From Actinoalloteichus fjordicus (GTDB lineage: Bacteria > Actinomycetota > Actinomycetes > Mycobacteriales > Pseudonocardiaceae): a stretch of DNA of 64,000 nt. Below the pieces are notes generated by a model. That model made no database searches. It was not told where the DNA came from and saw nothing but the letters and a program-made list of their open reading frames with translations. The translations under genes and the position numbers were made by a program. Numbering within the stretch: the first letter of the stretch is position 1; every line of letters begins with the position of its first letter. This document shows, in pieces, positions 34,556-43,787 of the stretch. The stretch spans positions 1,426,001 through 1,490,000 of the forward strand of contig NZ_CP016076.1 of NCBI RefSeq assembly GCF_001941625.1, given 5' to 3'.

Positions 34556-35043
34556 AACCAGCGCGCCGCCGATCGAGCGGCCGAGGCTTCCCGCGAGCGG
34601 CGAGGCCGTTTCCGCCGCAGGCGACTTCGGGCGAGAACCGCGCATACCCACCGGAGTCTCGACGCCCTCCTCACCCGCTCGACACGCGGACCTGGCCTGT
34701 TCGGCATGCACCCTCGGCGACGCCGAAACGGCCTATTGACACTGCCCGACGGGGCGAGGATTTTGTTGCGTATTGAGCGACACACTTCGTGCTGTGCAAC
34801 AGATGGGGCGGTTGCGGTGTGGAAGGACGGGGTCGGATGAACGATGGCTCGCTCGGTCCGGACACGCCCGCCAGCCGCCCGGCCCACCGCGGAGCAGCGG
34901 TGATTCGGCCCGTCCGGCCAGTGTGGACTCTCCTGCCGCGCTGATCCCCCGTCTCGGCGACCCCGGTCGGGGTCTCGTCCCTCTCGCCTCGCTCCGCTGG
35001 AGACCGTAGGCGTCTCGTTGTCGAATCCGTAGGAGGTTCCGAG
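34556..35043. other. Intergenic region with operator for the oxidase gene
   Basis: These 488 bases have no supported gene. They contain TTGACA at 34736-34741, a possible -35 box, and the inverted repeat at 34764-34801. Confidence 0.55.
34764..34801. promoter_or_regulatory. Candidate IclR operator upstream of the oxidase gene
   Basis: TGTTGCGTA (34764-34772) and TGTGCAACA (34793-34801) form an inverted repeat with a 20-base spacer, matching the site at 33626-33663 in both half-site and spacing. It lies about 30 bases downstream of a TTGACA, where a bound repressor would block transcription. Confidence 0.65.
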
Positions 35044-37608
35044 GTGGCCGCATCCCCGAGGGTGGTCGTCATCGGCGCGGGAATCGTCGGCTGCGCGCTC
35101 GCCGACGAGCTCACCGAACGTGGCTGGACCGATGTCACCGTGCTCGAGCAGGGCCCGCTGTTCGAGACCGGCGGGTCGTCGTCCCACGCTCCCGGCCTGG
35201 TGTTCCAGACCACCGGGAACCAGACGATGACCCGGTTCGCGCGGTACACCGTCGAGAAGTACCGCGCACTGACCGATCCGACGGCGAGGTCGGCGGGGGA
35301 TGCGCCCTGTTTCCGATCGGTGGGCGGCCTGGAGGTGGCCCGCACCCCACAGCGCTGGGCCGACCTGCACCGTCGACACGGGTGGGCGACCTCCTGGGGA
35401 GTTCCCTCGATGCTGGTCGACCCCGAGGAGGCCGCCCGACTGCACCCGCTGCTCGACGCGCAACGGCTCCTCGGCGGACTGCACATCCCCTCCGACGGAC
35501 TCGCCGTCCCGGTCGCAGCGGCCCGCGCGCAGGCCGACCGAGCCGCGGAGCGAGGGGCCCGCTTCCTGGCAGGCAGGCGCGTGATCGGGATCGACCGCGT
35601 AGGCGGTCGGGTCAGCGCGGTGCGCACCGAGGACGAGCGATTCCGCGCCGACGTCGTGGTGTGCTGCGCGGGAATGTGGGGCCCGAGGATCGGCGCGTTG
35701 GTCGACCTGTCGATCCCGCTCACGCCGATGGCCCACCAGTACGCCAAGACCACGACGCTGCCCGCGCTCCGGCGAACCGCCGGTCGGCAGATCGACAGTG
35801 CGGAGCTGCCGATGCTGCGACATCAGGGGGCCGGGCTCTACTTCCGTACGCACGGCGACCGGCTCGGCATCGGGGCCTACGGCCATCGACCCATGCCGAT
35901 CTCGGCGTGGGACATCGGCGGTGCTACCGCGAGTGGCGACGGCGGCTCTGCCGCGAATGGCCACGGCGGCTCTGCCCCGCCTGGCCACGGCGATGCCGCC
36001 GCGATCCTGCACGTCGGCGAGGCCGTCACGCGGATGCCCTCGGTGCTGGAGTTCACCTCCGAGGACTTCGAACCCTCGTGGTCGGCCGCGCAGGAACTGC
36101 TTCCCGTCCTGGGCGATGCCAAGGTGGACGAGGGCATCAACGGGCTGTTCTCCTTCACCGCCGACGGGATGCCGCTGCTCGGCGAGCATCCCTCGCTGGA
36201 AGGCTGCTGGTTCGCCGAGGCGGTGTGGATCACGCATTCGGCGGGCGTCGCGCGGGCCATGGCGGAATGGCTGGTGGACGGACAACCCGCCCTGGACCTG
36301 CACGGCTGCGATCTCAACCGCTTCGAGCGGGTGCAGACCACGCCCGAGTACGTCCGGGTGCGCAGCGCGCAGAGCTTCGGCGAGGTCTACGACATCGTTC
36401 ATCCGCACCGGCCGATCGAGGTGCCGCGCACCCTGCGCGCCAGCCCGTTCTACGAACGACAGGAACGACTCGGCGCCCGATTCACCGAGGTCAGAGGCTG
36501 GGAACGGCCGCAGTGGTACGCCGAGAACGAGAATCTTCCCGAACTCGCCGAGGTCGCCGCGCCGGGAGAGTGGGCGGCGCGGCACTGGTCGCCGATCGTC
36601 GGCGCCGAGGCCCGGCACGCCCGACGTCGGGCGGCGCTGTTCGACATGACGCCGCTGACTCGTCTCGAGGTGACCGGCCCTGGTGCTGCCGACTTCCTCC
36701 AGACCATGACCAGCAACGACGTCATCCGGCGGATCGGCTCGATCACCTACACGCTGCTGCTCGGCGACGACGGCGGCATTCGCAGCGACCTCACGGTGGC
36801 CCGGCTGGGCGAAGAACGTTTCCAACTCGGCGCCAACGGCCCGCTGGACCTCGACTGGCTACGACGTCACCTGCCCGGCGACGGTTCGGTGCAGGTCCGC
36901 GACATCACCCCCGGTACCTGCTGTCTCGGCCTGTGGGGCCCGAGCGCGCGAGAGGTGTTGAGCGGGCTCACCGACGACGACGTCTCGCACCGGGGTCTGC
37001 GCTACTACCGGGCACGGGAGATCCACGTCGGCGGAGTGCCCGTCACGGCGATGCGACTGTCCTATGTGGGCGAACTCGGTTGGGAGCTGTACACCACGGC
37101 CGATCTGGGCAGGCTGCTCTGGGACACGCTGTGGGAGGCGGGCCGTCCGCACGGACTGATCGCTGCGGGCCGAGGCGCCTTCGACAGCATGCGACTGGAG
37201 AAGGGCTACCGGTCCTGGGGGCTGGACATGACAGGCGAGCACGACCCGTATGAGGCAGGCGTCGACTTCGCGGTACGCCTGGACAAGGGCTACTTCGTCG
37301 GTCGCGACGTCATCGAGGCTCGGCGGGATTCGCCGCCTGTCCGTCGACTCTGCGCGCTGGTCACCCCGGACCCGGCGGCCACCGTCCTGGGTGCCGAACC
37401 GGTGTTCGTCGACGGCAGGCCGGTCGGCCACGTCACCAGCGCAGGCTACGGCCACACGCTGGGGCTGGGCATCGCCTACGCCTGGCTGCCCGCCGAGCAC
37501 GCGAAGCCCGGACTGCCGGTCGACGTCGAGTACTTCGGCGAGCGACTCCCCTACGAGGTCGCCGCCGAACCCCTCTTCGACCCGGAGGGCACCCGGATGC
37601 GCCGATGA
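35044..37608 (+). CDS. Dimethylglycine/sarcosine oxidase-like FAD-GcvT fusion
   Basis: This is an 854-residue protein with two halves. Residues 1-430 are a DAO-type FAD oxidoreductase (VVVIGAGIVGCALADELTERGW, GGSSSHAPGLVFQTTGN). Residues of about 470-850 are an aminomethyltransferase-like folate domain (FDMTPLTRLEVTGPGAADFLQTMTSND, GYRSWGLDMTGEHDPYEAGVDFAVRLDKG). This is the layout of dimethylglycine oxidase and sarcosine dehydrogenase, which demethylate N-methylglycines and hand the one-carbon unit to tetrahydrofolate. A Gly/Ala-rich insert built of 24-bp repeats sits at about residues 290-320. It starts with GTG after AGGAGGT. With the Rieske oxygenase downstream it suggests betaine breakdown. 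Confidence 0.9.
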   Translation: MAASPRVVVIGAGIVGCALADELTERGWTDVTVLEQGPLFETGGSSSHAPGLVFQTTGNQTMTRFARYTVEKYRALTDPTARSAGDAPCFRSVGGLEVARTPQRWADLHRRHGWATSWGVPSMLVDPEEAARLHPLLDAQRLLGGLHIPSDGLAVPVAAARAQADRAAERGARFLAGRRVIGIDRVGGRVSAVRTEDERFRADVVVCCAGMWGPRIGALVDLSIPLTPMAHQYAKTTTLPALRRTAGRQIDSAELPMLRHQGAGLYFRTHGDRLGIGAYGHRPMPISAWDIGGATASGDGGSAANGHGGSAPPGHGDAAAILHVGEAVTRMPSVLEFTSEDFEPSWSAAQELLPVLGDAKVDEGINGLFSFTADGMPLLGEHPSLEGCWFAEAVWITHSAGVARAMAEWLVDGQPALDLHGCDLNRFERVQTTPEYVRVRSAQSFGEVYDIVHPHRPIEVPRTLRASPFYERQERLGARFTEVRGWERPQWYAENENLPELAEVAAPGEWAARHWSPIVGAEARHARRRAALFDMTPLTRLEVTGPGAADFLQTMTSNDVIRRIGSITYTLLLGDDGGIRSDLTVARLGEERFQLGANGPLDLDWLRRHLPGDGSVQVRDITPGTCCLGLWGPSAREVLSGLTDDDVSHRGLRYYRAREIHVGGVPVTAMRLSYVGELGWELYTTADLGRLLWDTLWEAGRPHGLIAAGRGAFDSMRLEKGYRSWGLDMTGEHDPYEAGVDFAVRLDKGYFVGRDVIEARRDSPPVRRLCALVTPDPAATVLGAEPVFVDGRPVGHVTSAGYGHTLGLGIAYAWLPAEHAKPGLPVDVEYFGERLPYEVAAEPLFDPEGTRMRR
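35911..36000 (+). repeat. 24-bp coding repeat in the oxidase gene
   Basis: About 3.7 units with a 24-bp period encode repeats rich in Gly, Ser and Ala (GDGGSAAN, GHGGSAPP). The two middle units are the most alike. Confidence 0.8.
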
Positions 37609-37900
37609 CCGCCAGGGGGTGAGCAGTCCGCCGCCTGCGGCGCGCGTCAGCAGCGGGTTCGTGATCCGAGCCTGCGGTGCGACGTCGAGCCTCGGTTCCT
37701 CGGTGTGACCGACCGCGCGCCCATACCGAGAACCGGCCGATCTCGCCCACGCGCCCGTCGCGATGCGGGCCCCGGCCCCGCAGGCACCGAGGCCTGCCCT
37801 GCGATCGCACTCCGCAGCCAGACATCGACCTCCCCGCCGCAGGCCCGGCCTGCGCCGCCCAGGCATCCGGCTCGACTCGGCATCCGAGAGGTGAACGATC

Positions 37901-39052
37901 ATGACGACCACCGACGGCCCCACCGGACTCGTCGCCACCCTGCCCGGCCGCTACTACACCGATCCCGCCGTCTTCGAACGAGAACAGCAGCGCATCTTCG
38001 AGGCCGGGTGGATCTGCGCCGCCCGCGCGGCCGACCTGCGTGCTCCCGGCGACTTCCGCACCGTGCAGGTCGGCAGGGAGAGCGTGCTCCTCGTGCTGGG
38101 ACGCGACGGTGTGCAGCGCGCCTTCCTCAACATCTGTCGGCACCGGGGCGCCCGGTTGTGCGTCGAGGAGTCGGGAACGGTCCGGCGCAGCCTCCAGTGT
38201 CCCTATCACGCCTGGACCTACGGGCTGGACGGACGACTGACGGCCGCGCCCAACCTGAGTTCGCTCGGCGCGGTGGATCGCACGGAGTACGGCCTGATCT
38301 CGGTCGCCCTGCGGCACTGGCTCGGCTACCTGTGGGTGTGCCTGGGCTCGGCGCCGCCGTCCTTCGAGGACACGGTGATCGACGCCGTGACCGAGCGACT
38401 CGGCGACCCGGCAGCGGTGGAGCGGTACCAGGTGGAGAGCCTGTCGCTGGGCAGGCGGATCTCCTACGACGTGCGGGCGAACTGGAAGCTGATCGTCGAG
38501 AACTTCATGGAGTGCTATCACTGCGCCACGATTCACCCCGAGCTGACCGACGTCCTCCCGGAGTTCGCGGAGGGCTACGCCGCGCAGTACTACGTGGGAC
38601 ACGGCGCCGCGTTCGCCGAGGAGGCCGAGGGCTTCACCATCGACGGCAGGCCGGGCTTCGCGCGGCTGCCGGGGATCGCGGCGGACCAGGACCGCCGCTA
38701 CTACGCCGCGACGGTGCGGCCGCAGGTGTTCCTGAATCTGGTGCCGGATCACGTGATCCTGCATCGGATGTATCCGCTGGCCGTGGATCGCACCCTGGTG
38801 GAGTGCGACTGGCTCTACGCCCCCGACGTGGTGGCCGCCGGCGCGGACACCTCGGCGTCGGTGGAGCTGTTCGACCGGGTCAACCGGCAGGACTTCGAGG
38901 CCTGCGAACGCTGTCAGCCCGCGATGGCCTCCAGGGCCTATGCCCGAGGCGGGGTGCTCGTCCCGGTCGAACACCACATCGGGGGCTTCCATGACTGGCT
39001 TCTCGACCGGTTAGGCGAGAGGAGCGAACAGGACGGCGTGCCCGATCGATGA
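37901..39052 (+). CDS. Rieske oxygenase alpha subunit, glycine-betaine/quaternary-amine demethylase type
   Basis: This is a 383-residue ring-hydroxylase-type protein. The Rieske cluster ligands are Cys79/His81 (ICRHRGARLC) and Cys100/His103 (CPYHAWTYG). The mononuclear iron ligands are His207 and His212 in VENFMECYHCATIHPEL, a motif shared with GbcA, stachydrine and carnitine oxygenases. It starts with ATG after GAGAGG. Neighbouring ferredoxin, reductase and dimethylglycine-oxidase-like genes suggest that it removes a methyl group from glycine betaine as formaldehyde. Proline betaine or another N-methyl substrate is possible. Confidence 0.9.
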   Translation: MTTTDGPTGLVATLPGRYYTDPAVFEREQQRIFEAGWICAARAADLRAPGDFRTVQVGRESVLLVLGRDGVQRAFLNICRHRGARLCVEESGTVRRSLQCPYHAWTYGLDGRLTAAPNLSSLGAVDRTEYGLISVALRHWLGYLWVCLGSAPPSFEDTVIDAVTERLGDPAAVERYQVESLSLGRRISYDVRANWKLIVENFMECYHCATIHPELTDVLPEFAEGYAAQYYVGHGAAFAEEAEGFTIDGRPGFARLPGIAADQDRRYYAATVRPQVFLNLVPDHVILHRMYPLAVDRTLVECDWLYAPDVVAAGADTSASVELFDRVNRQDFEACERCQPAMASRAYARGGVLVPVEHHIGGFHDWLLDRLGERSEQDGVPDR

Positions 39053-39391
39053 CCTCCAGCGGACGGACGGCTGCGGCGGCTGCCGTCGGCGACGACGTGG
39101 CGCGGGGGCCGCATCGTCTCGTCGGGCTGACGGACGCGGCCTCGATGGAGCGCGACCGGTGTCGGTGTCCTGCCTGGTCAGGGCGGCTGTGCTGCCCTAG
39201 GCGAGGCCCCGCGCTCGGACCGAGCCTCGGCTGATCTCGACGGCATTCGCGGTGTCGACTGCTGCTAGCCTCCCGCCAGGCGGCGCGTCCTCGCGTCACC
39301 CCGGCCGGGGCCGACCGGCCAGCGGTTGCCGGGCGCACTTCTCGGCGAACGGCGGCGGAATCCCGGCTGATCGAGATCGGAGCGGCAGGCG
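39053..39391. other. Intergenic region
   Basis: I see nothing recognisable in these 339 bases between the Rieske oxygenase and the flavoprotein gene. Confidence 0.5.
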
Positions 39392-39985
39392 ATGACGACA
39401 GGCGTGACGACCTCGCCCGGCGCAGCCCGACCGCCGATGATCGGCATCGTGGCCTCGGCGGCGGGCGGCCTGGAGCGACTGCGCGCCGGACTCGTCGAGC
39501 CCGCGCTGGCCAGCGGCTGGCGGGTCGGCGTCACGCTCACCCCCACCGCAGCCCGCTGGCTGAATGCCGTCGGCGAGGTCGAGGCCATGGCCGCCGTGAC
39601 CGGACTCCCGGTGCGATCGGAGTCCCGGCTGCCCGGCACGGCCAGACCGCATCCGCCGGTCGACTGCTACGTGCTGGCGCCCGCCTCCGCCAACACGGTC
39701 GCCAAACTCGCGCTGGGCATCGGCGACAACCAGGCGCTCACGCAGGTCGGCGAGGCCGTGGGTGATCCTCGGGTGCCGGTGGTGGTCTTCCCACGCGTCA
39801 ACGCCGCGCACGCCAGACACCCGGCCTGGCCTGGGCATCTGGCCGCACTGCGCAACGCGGGCGTCGGTTTGGTCGAGGGCCCGAAGGTGTTCCCCCTGGC
39901 CGAGCCCGCCGAGGAGCCGGAGCGGGATCTGCCGTGGGCGCACATCCTCGACGCGGTCGCCGCCGCGCTGGCCTCGCGGACCTGA
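39392..39985 (+). CDS. Flavoprotein (PPC decarboxylase/HFCD-like)
   Basis: This is a 197-residue protein of the flavoprotein superfamily that includes phosphopantothenoylcysteine decarboxylase and lantibiotic decarboxylases. The visible pieces are MIGIVASAAGGLERLR, the strand GWRVGVTLTPTAARWL, and YVLAPASANTVAKLALGIGDN, which carries the FMN-contacting PASANT motif. The catalytic histidine region is not obvious. Similar stand-alone copies are common in actinomycetes and mostly uncharacterised. It appears to be transcribed alone. Confidence 0.8.
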   Translation: MTTGVTTSPGAARPPMIGIVASAAGGLERLRAGLVEPALASGWRVGVTLTPTAARWLNAVGEVEAMAAVTGLPVRSESRLPGTARPHPPVDCYVLAPASANTVAKLALGIGDNQALTQVGEAVGDPRVPVVVFPRVNAAHARHPAWPGHLAALRNAGVGLVEGPKVFPLAEPAEEPERDLPWAHILDAVAAALASRT

Positions 39986-40038
39986 TCGAAGCGGGGCGAG
40001 CCGATCCGGCCCCGGCATCCGCAGCTCGCCGAATTACA

Positions 40039-40052
40039 TGGGAGCGTTCCCA
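40039..40052. promoter_or_regulatory. CebR-type operator, distal copy
   Basis: TGGGAGCGTTCCCA differs by one base from the palindrome TGGGAGCGCTCCCA known for the LacI-family cellobiose repressor CebR in streptomycetes. It lies 567 bases before the perfect copy, so DNA looping is conceivable. Confidence 0.7.
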
Positions 40053-40570
40053 TGTTCAGGCGGTGCGAGGACGCGATGATCGTGGCCCGTCGGGGGTGCG
40101 CACCGAGGTCCTCGCCGCCCGCCGCGTGGGGTGAATCGCTTCGAATCGACGATTCGACAACCCCGCTGCCTGGGCGTTCCTCGTCGGGGGAATGCGGGAC
40201 GTCGATATCGGATCGAAGACCGCTCGCGCGAAAAGGGGCCTCGGTCGACGGGGTTCGACGGCCCCGAATGGTGATCATGCACAGCGGGGCCTGATTCTCG
40301 ACATCCGACGCTCTCAATGCAGGTCAGCGCACGTATCGACGGGGAAGCTCCGGCGGTCGGAGCGTGATCGAGAGTGTTCCCGCCCGTCCTGGACAAGGGC
40401 GCCGCCGATGCCCCGTGTCGCCGTCCGGTGATCTGCGTGATCCTTGAACGAATTTCTCGGCCGACCTCTCGGCGAGTTCCCGGCGTCCCTACCTGGTGTT
40501 TCCTTCGTCGAAGCGAACGTGGTCGGAGTCGCATCGGTGATCCAGAACACAGTTTTCGCGTTACGCCCTC

Positions 40571-40599
40571 TTTTCAGCCTGTTACCGCATTGGTACAGT
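40571..40599 (+). promoter_or_regulatory. Candidate promoter of the cellulase gene
   Basis: TTTTCA (-35) and TACAGT (-10) are separated by 17 bases. The predicted start falls at about 40606, inside the perfect CebR-type operator. Confidence 0.6.
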
Positions 40600-40605
40600 C
40601 CGTTC

Positions 40606-40619
40606 TGGGAGCGCTCCCA
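40606..40619. promoter_or_regulatory. CebR-type operator, perfect palindrome
   Basis: TGGGAGCGCTCCCA is identical to the consensus of the cellobiose-responsive repressor CebR. It overlaps the predicted transcription start of the GH6 cellulase gene, about 70 bases before its ATG, so repression relieved by cellobiose is expected. Confidence 0.9.
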
Positions 40620-40686
40620 ATGGTCCGTCGCGAAGCGCTTACCGCCTCGGACAAGGGTGTCGTGAGGTAACAAGCAAGGAGCCGAA

Positions 40687-42468
40687 ATGAGATATGACTC
40701 CCCAAGCAAGGCGAGGGAATCACGTCGCCGTCGCGGCACCGCCGCAGCGTCGGCGATGGTTCTCGCCTCTGGACTCTTACTCGCCGTCGGTCAGACGGCC
40801 ATCGGTGCGGAGAACGATCCGGCACCTGCGCAGCAGCGGGTCGACAATCCGTACGACGGCGCTCAGGTCTATGTGAACCCGATCTGGGCGGCCAACGCCG
40901 CCGCCGAGCCCGGCGGCTCGGCCGTCGCTGACCAGCCCACCGCCGTGTGGATGGACCGGATCAGCGCCATCGAGGGCAACGGCAGCCCGACGACGGGTGA
41001 CTACGGGCTGCGCGACCACCTGGACGAGGCCGTCTCCCAGGGCGCGGACCTGTTCCAGGTCATCATCTACAACCTGCCGGGGCGAGACTGCGCCGCGCTC
41101 GCCTCCAACGGCGAGCTGGGCCCCGACGAGCTGCCCCGATACGAGTCGGAGTACATCGACCCGATCGCGGAGATCCTGGCCGACCCGGCCTACTCGAGCC
41201 TGCGCATCGCGACGATCATCGAGATCGACTCGCTGCCGAACCTGGTCACCAACGTCGGCGGACGTGAGACCGCGACGCCCGAGTGCGACGAGATGCTCGC
41301 CAACGGCAATTATGTCAACGGCGTCGGCTACGCCCTGGCCCAGCTCGGCGCGATCCCGAACGTCTACAACTACGTCGACGCGGGCCACCACGGCTGGATC
41401 GGCTGGGAGGACAACTTCGGGGCTTCCGCCGACCTGTTCTTCGAGGCGGCGAACGCCAATGGCGCCACCCCCGACGACGTGCACGGCTTCATCGCCAACA
41501 CCGCCAACTTCTCGGCACTGGAGGAGGAGAACTTCTCCATCGGCGACACCATCAACGGTCAGCCGATCCGGGGTGAGTCCAGCTGGATCGACTGGAACAA
41601 CTACGTCGATGAGCTGAGCTTCGCTCAGGCATTCCGGCAGGAGGCGATCTCGGCGGGCTTCAACTCCGACATCGGCATGCTGATCGACACCTCCCGCAAC
41701 GGCTGGGGCGGCAGCGAGCGACCGACCGGACCTGGCCCCGAGACCAGCGCCGACGCCTACGTCGACGGCGGACGCTACGACCGCCGGATCAACCCCGGGA
41801 ACTGGTGCAACCAGGCCGGTGCGGGCCTCGGCGAGCGGCCCACCGCCTCGCCCGCCGCAGGCATCGACGCCTACGTCTGGGCCAAGCCACCGGGAGAGTC
41901 CGACGGCTCCAGCGAGGAGATCCCGAACGACGAGGGCAAGGGCTTCGACCGGATGTGCGACCCCACTTACGAGGGGAACCCGCGTAACCAGAACAACCCC
42001 TCGGGTGCACTGCCCGACGCGCCGATCTCCGGACACTGGTTCTCCGCTCAGTTCCAGGAGCTGCTGGCCAATGCCCACCCGCCGCTCGGCTCCGGCCCCG
42101 GCGACCCGGGCGACCCCGGCGACCCCGGTGACCCCGGTGACCCCGGCCCGGTCACCGGCTGCAGCGTGAGCTACAGCGTCCAGTCGCAGTGGAACGCGGG
42201 CTACGTCGCCCAGGTGACCGTGACCAACACCAGCAGCACCGCGCTGCCGAGCTGGTCGCTGGTCTGGACGAACCCGAGCGGTCAGCAGGTGACCAGCGCC
42301 TGGAACGCCTCGGTCACCCAGCAGGGCAGTCAGGTCACCGCCAGCGGAAGCGGGTGGAACGGGAGCATCCCGGCAGGCGGCTCGGTGAGCTTCGGCTTCC
42401 AGGGCACGCTGAGCGGGGCGCACGTCGCACCGGCCGCGTTCTCGTTGAACAACTCCGCGTGTAGCTGA
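40687..42468 (+). CDS. Secreted GH6 cellobiohydrolase with CBM2
   Basis: This is a 593-residue secreted cellulase. The signal peptide has an Arg-rich start (SRRRRGTAAASA, Tat-like) and probably ends near AIGA-EN at about residue 40. The GH6 catalytic domain covers about 48-465, with YNLPGRDCAALASNGEL, NYVDAGHHGWIGW and DTSRNGWGGSERP. A linker of repeated GDP triplets follows. The last 100 residues are a family 2 cellulose-binding module bounded by two cysteines (GCSVSYSVQSQWNAGY to LNNSACS). Enzymes of this type act processively from the non-reducing end of cellulose. A CebR operator controls it, and a terminator follows. Confidence 0.96.
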   Translation: MRYDSPSKARESRRRRGTAAASAMVLASGLLLAVGQTAIGAENDPAPAQQRVDNPYDGAQVYVNPIWAANAAAEPGGSAVADQPTAVWMDRISAIEGNGSPTTGDYGLRDHLDEAVSQGADLFQVIIYNLPGRDCAALASNGELGPDELPRYESEYIDPIAEILADPAYSSLRIATIIEIDSLPNLVTNVGGRETATPECDEMLANGNYVNGVGYALAQLGAIPNVYNYVDAGHHGWIGWEDNFGASADLFFEAANANGATPDDVHGFIANTANFSALEEENFSIGDTINGQPIRGESSWIDWNNYVDELSFAQAFRQEAISAGFNSDIGMLIDTSRNGWGGSERPTGPGPETSADAYVDGGRYDRRINPGNWCNQAGAGLGERPTASPAAGIDAYVWAKPPGESDGSSEEIPNDEGKGFDRMCDPTYEGNPRNQNNPSGALPDAPISGHWFSAQFQELLANAHPPLGSGPGDPGDPGDPGDPGDPGPVTGCSVSYSVQSQWNAGYVAQVTVTNTSSTALPSWSLVWTNPSGQQVTSAWNASVTQQGSQVTASGSGWNGSIPAGGSVSFGFQGTLSGAHVAPAAFSLNNSACS

Positions 42469-42495
42469 CGCTTCGGCGTCCGATCGCACCACCAC

Positions 42496-42529
42496 GGGTG
42501 GGGAGAGCCTGACCGGGCTCTCCCCACCC
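42496..42529 (+). terminator. Strong hairpin terminator after the cellulase gene
   Basis: GGGTGGGGAGAGCC pairs perfectly with GGCTCTCCCCACCC (14 bp) around a six-base loop, 27 bases after the stop. Confidence 0.88.
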
Positions 42530-42901
42530 GGTCGTGTCAGGCCGGTCGGATCGCCGTCCTGCCGGGTGACGGCCTCGTGTCGACGGGCCGACCTGCGCAG
42601 CACGCCTGCGACCTCGCGATGATCGCCGCGCACCGCATCGCCGCCCTCGGCATCCTCACTCGACCGGATGTCGCTGGATGAGGTGGTCGAACTGGATCAT
42701 GACCGGCGGCGGTCTTACCGTCGCACTGTCCAGAACCCCTGCCGCCCGACGGACCTGATCTCGGCTGTGCGCCACGGGGAGATCGTGATCGCTCGCGATC
42801 GAGTCCGGGCCGGCTTCGGTGACCAGCGGCTCGCGCCCGGCCCGTATGTCGCCTTCGCCCGTGCGGCAGCGGAACTCACGCCCCCACGGAAGAGGCGACC
42901 G

Positions 42902-43717
42902 ATGACTGTCTCCGCTCTCGATCACCGCGTGACCGGCTACCAGCTCGACCACGCCTACTGGCTGGGCAAGGCCGCGAAGCTCGCCTATTCGGGGGAGGAG
43001 GAGATCCGGGCGGAGACGGCGCGCTGGGGCTTCGACCGGTTCCGCTTCCTGCACGTCGTGCGGGATCTGCCGGTGCCGCTCGACGACACACAGGCGTACC
43101 TGGCCGCCAGCGATCACATGATCATCCTCGCCTTTCGGGGCACCGAGATCACGCAGATCAAGGACTGGCTCACCGACGCGACCACTCCCGTCGCTCCTGG
43201 GCCTGCCGACCGGGGCCTGGTGCACCTGGGCTTCGACCAGGCCTTGGCGACGGTTCTTCCCCTGGTGTGCCAAGGCATCAAGGAACTCCGCACCAACGAC
43301 CAGAGCATCTGGCTGACCGGCCACAGCCTCGGCGGTGCGCTGGCGATGCTGGCGGCGGCGACCCTGTACTTCGAGGACCCCAACCTGACCCCCGACGGCG
43401 TCTATACCTTCGGCCAGCCCCGCACCTGTGATCCGCGGCTCGCGCATGCCTACGACGAGGCGCTGGAGGGACGAACCTTCCGCTTCGTCAACAACAACGA
43501 CATCGTCCCCCAGCTGCCGCCCGAGCCGGTGTTCCGGCACGTCAAGGCCGCCCGATACTTCGATCGAACCGGGGCGCTGCACGAGCAGCTGTCGTTGTGG
43601 GGCGGCATCGCGGACAAGGTGGGGGGTCACACCGACGAGCTGCTGCTGCCGGGCAGCGACGCGCTCAAAGATCACCCGATGGACCGGTACCTGGAGAACA
43701 TCGAGAAGAACCTGTAG
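42902..43717 (+). CDS. Class 3 lipase family protein
   Basis: This is a 271-residue alpha/beta-hydrolase of the Lipase_3 group. The strand MIILAFRGTE, the nucleophile elbow WLTGHSLGGALAML and the VYTFGQPRTCDPRLAHAY segment are clear, and FRFVNNNDIVPQLPP carries the catalytic aspartate as in fungal lipases. There is no signal peptide at this start (ATG at 42902 after AGAGG), so it may act inside the cell. An in-frame start at 42668 would add about 78 residues without recognisable features. Confidence 0.9.
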   Translation: MTVSALDHRVTGYQLDHAYWLGKAAKLAYSGEEEIRAETARWGFDRFRFLHVVRDLPVPLDDTQAYLAASDHMIILAFRGTEITQIKDWLTDATTPVAPGPADRGLVHLGFDQALATVLPLVCQGIKELRTNDQSIWLTGHSLGGALAMLAAATLYFEDPNLTPDGVYTFGQPRTCDPRLAHAYDEALEGRTFRFVNNNDIVPQLPPEPVFRHVKAARYFDRTGALHEQLSLWGGIADKVGGHTDELLLPGSDALKDHPMDRYLENIEKNL

Positions 43718-43787
43718 CCACGGGCTCGCGGCGGCGGGGTCGGCGGGTTGCCTGCTTCGCCGTTCACGGGCGACGATCAGCGCCTGG

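Larger units (their letters stand above)
39986..40686. other. Upstream region of the cellulase gene
   Basis: These 701 bases have no supported gene. They hold two CebR-type operators (40039-40052 and 40606-40619) and a promoter at 40571-40599; the rest is unremarkable. Confidence 0.6.

Noticed and set aside
34552-36825. 757-codon minus-strand frame opposite the oxidase gene
   Set aside because: Shadow of the plus-strand FAD/GcvT gene; no motif of its own.
40777-42633. 618-codon minus-strand frame opposite the cellulase
   Set aside because: Antisense shadow; the plus strand has signal peptide, GH6 and CBM2 signatures, operator and terminator.
42668-42901. N-terminal extension of the lipase
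   Set aside because: The extension has no signal peptide or domain, while the ATG at 42902 has a ribosome site and begins the recognisable protein.
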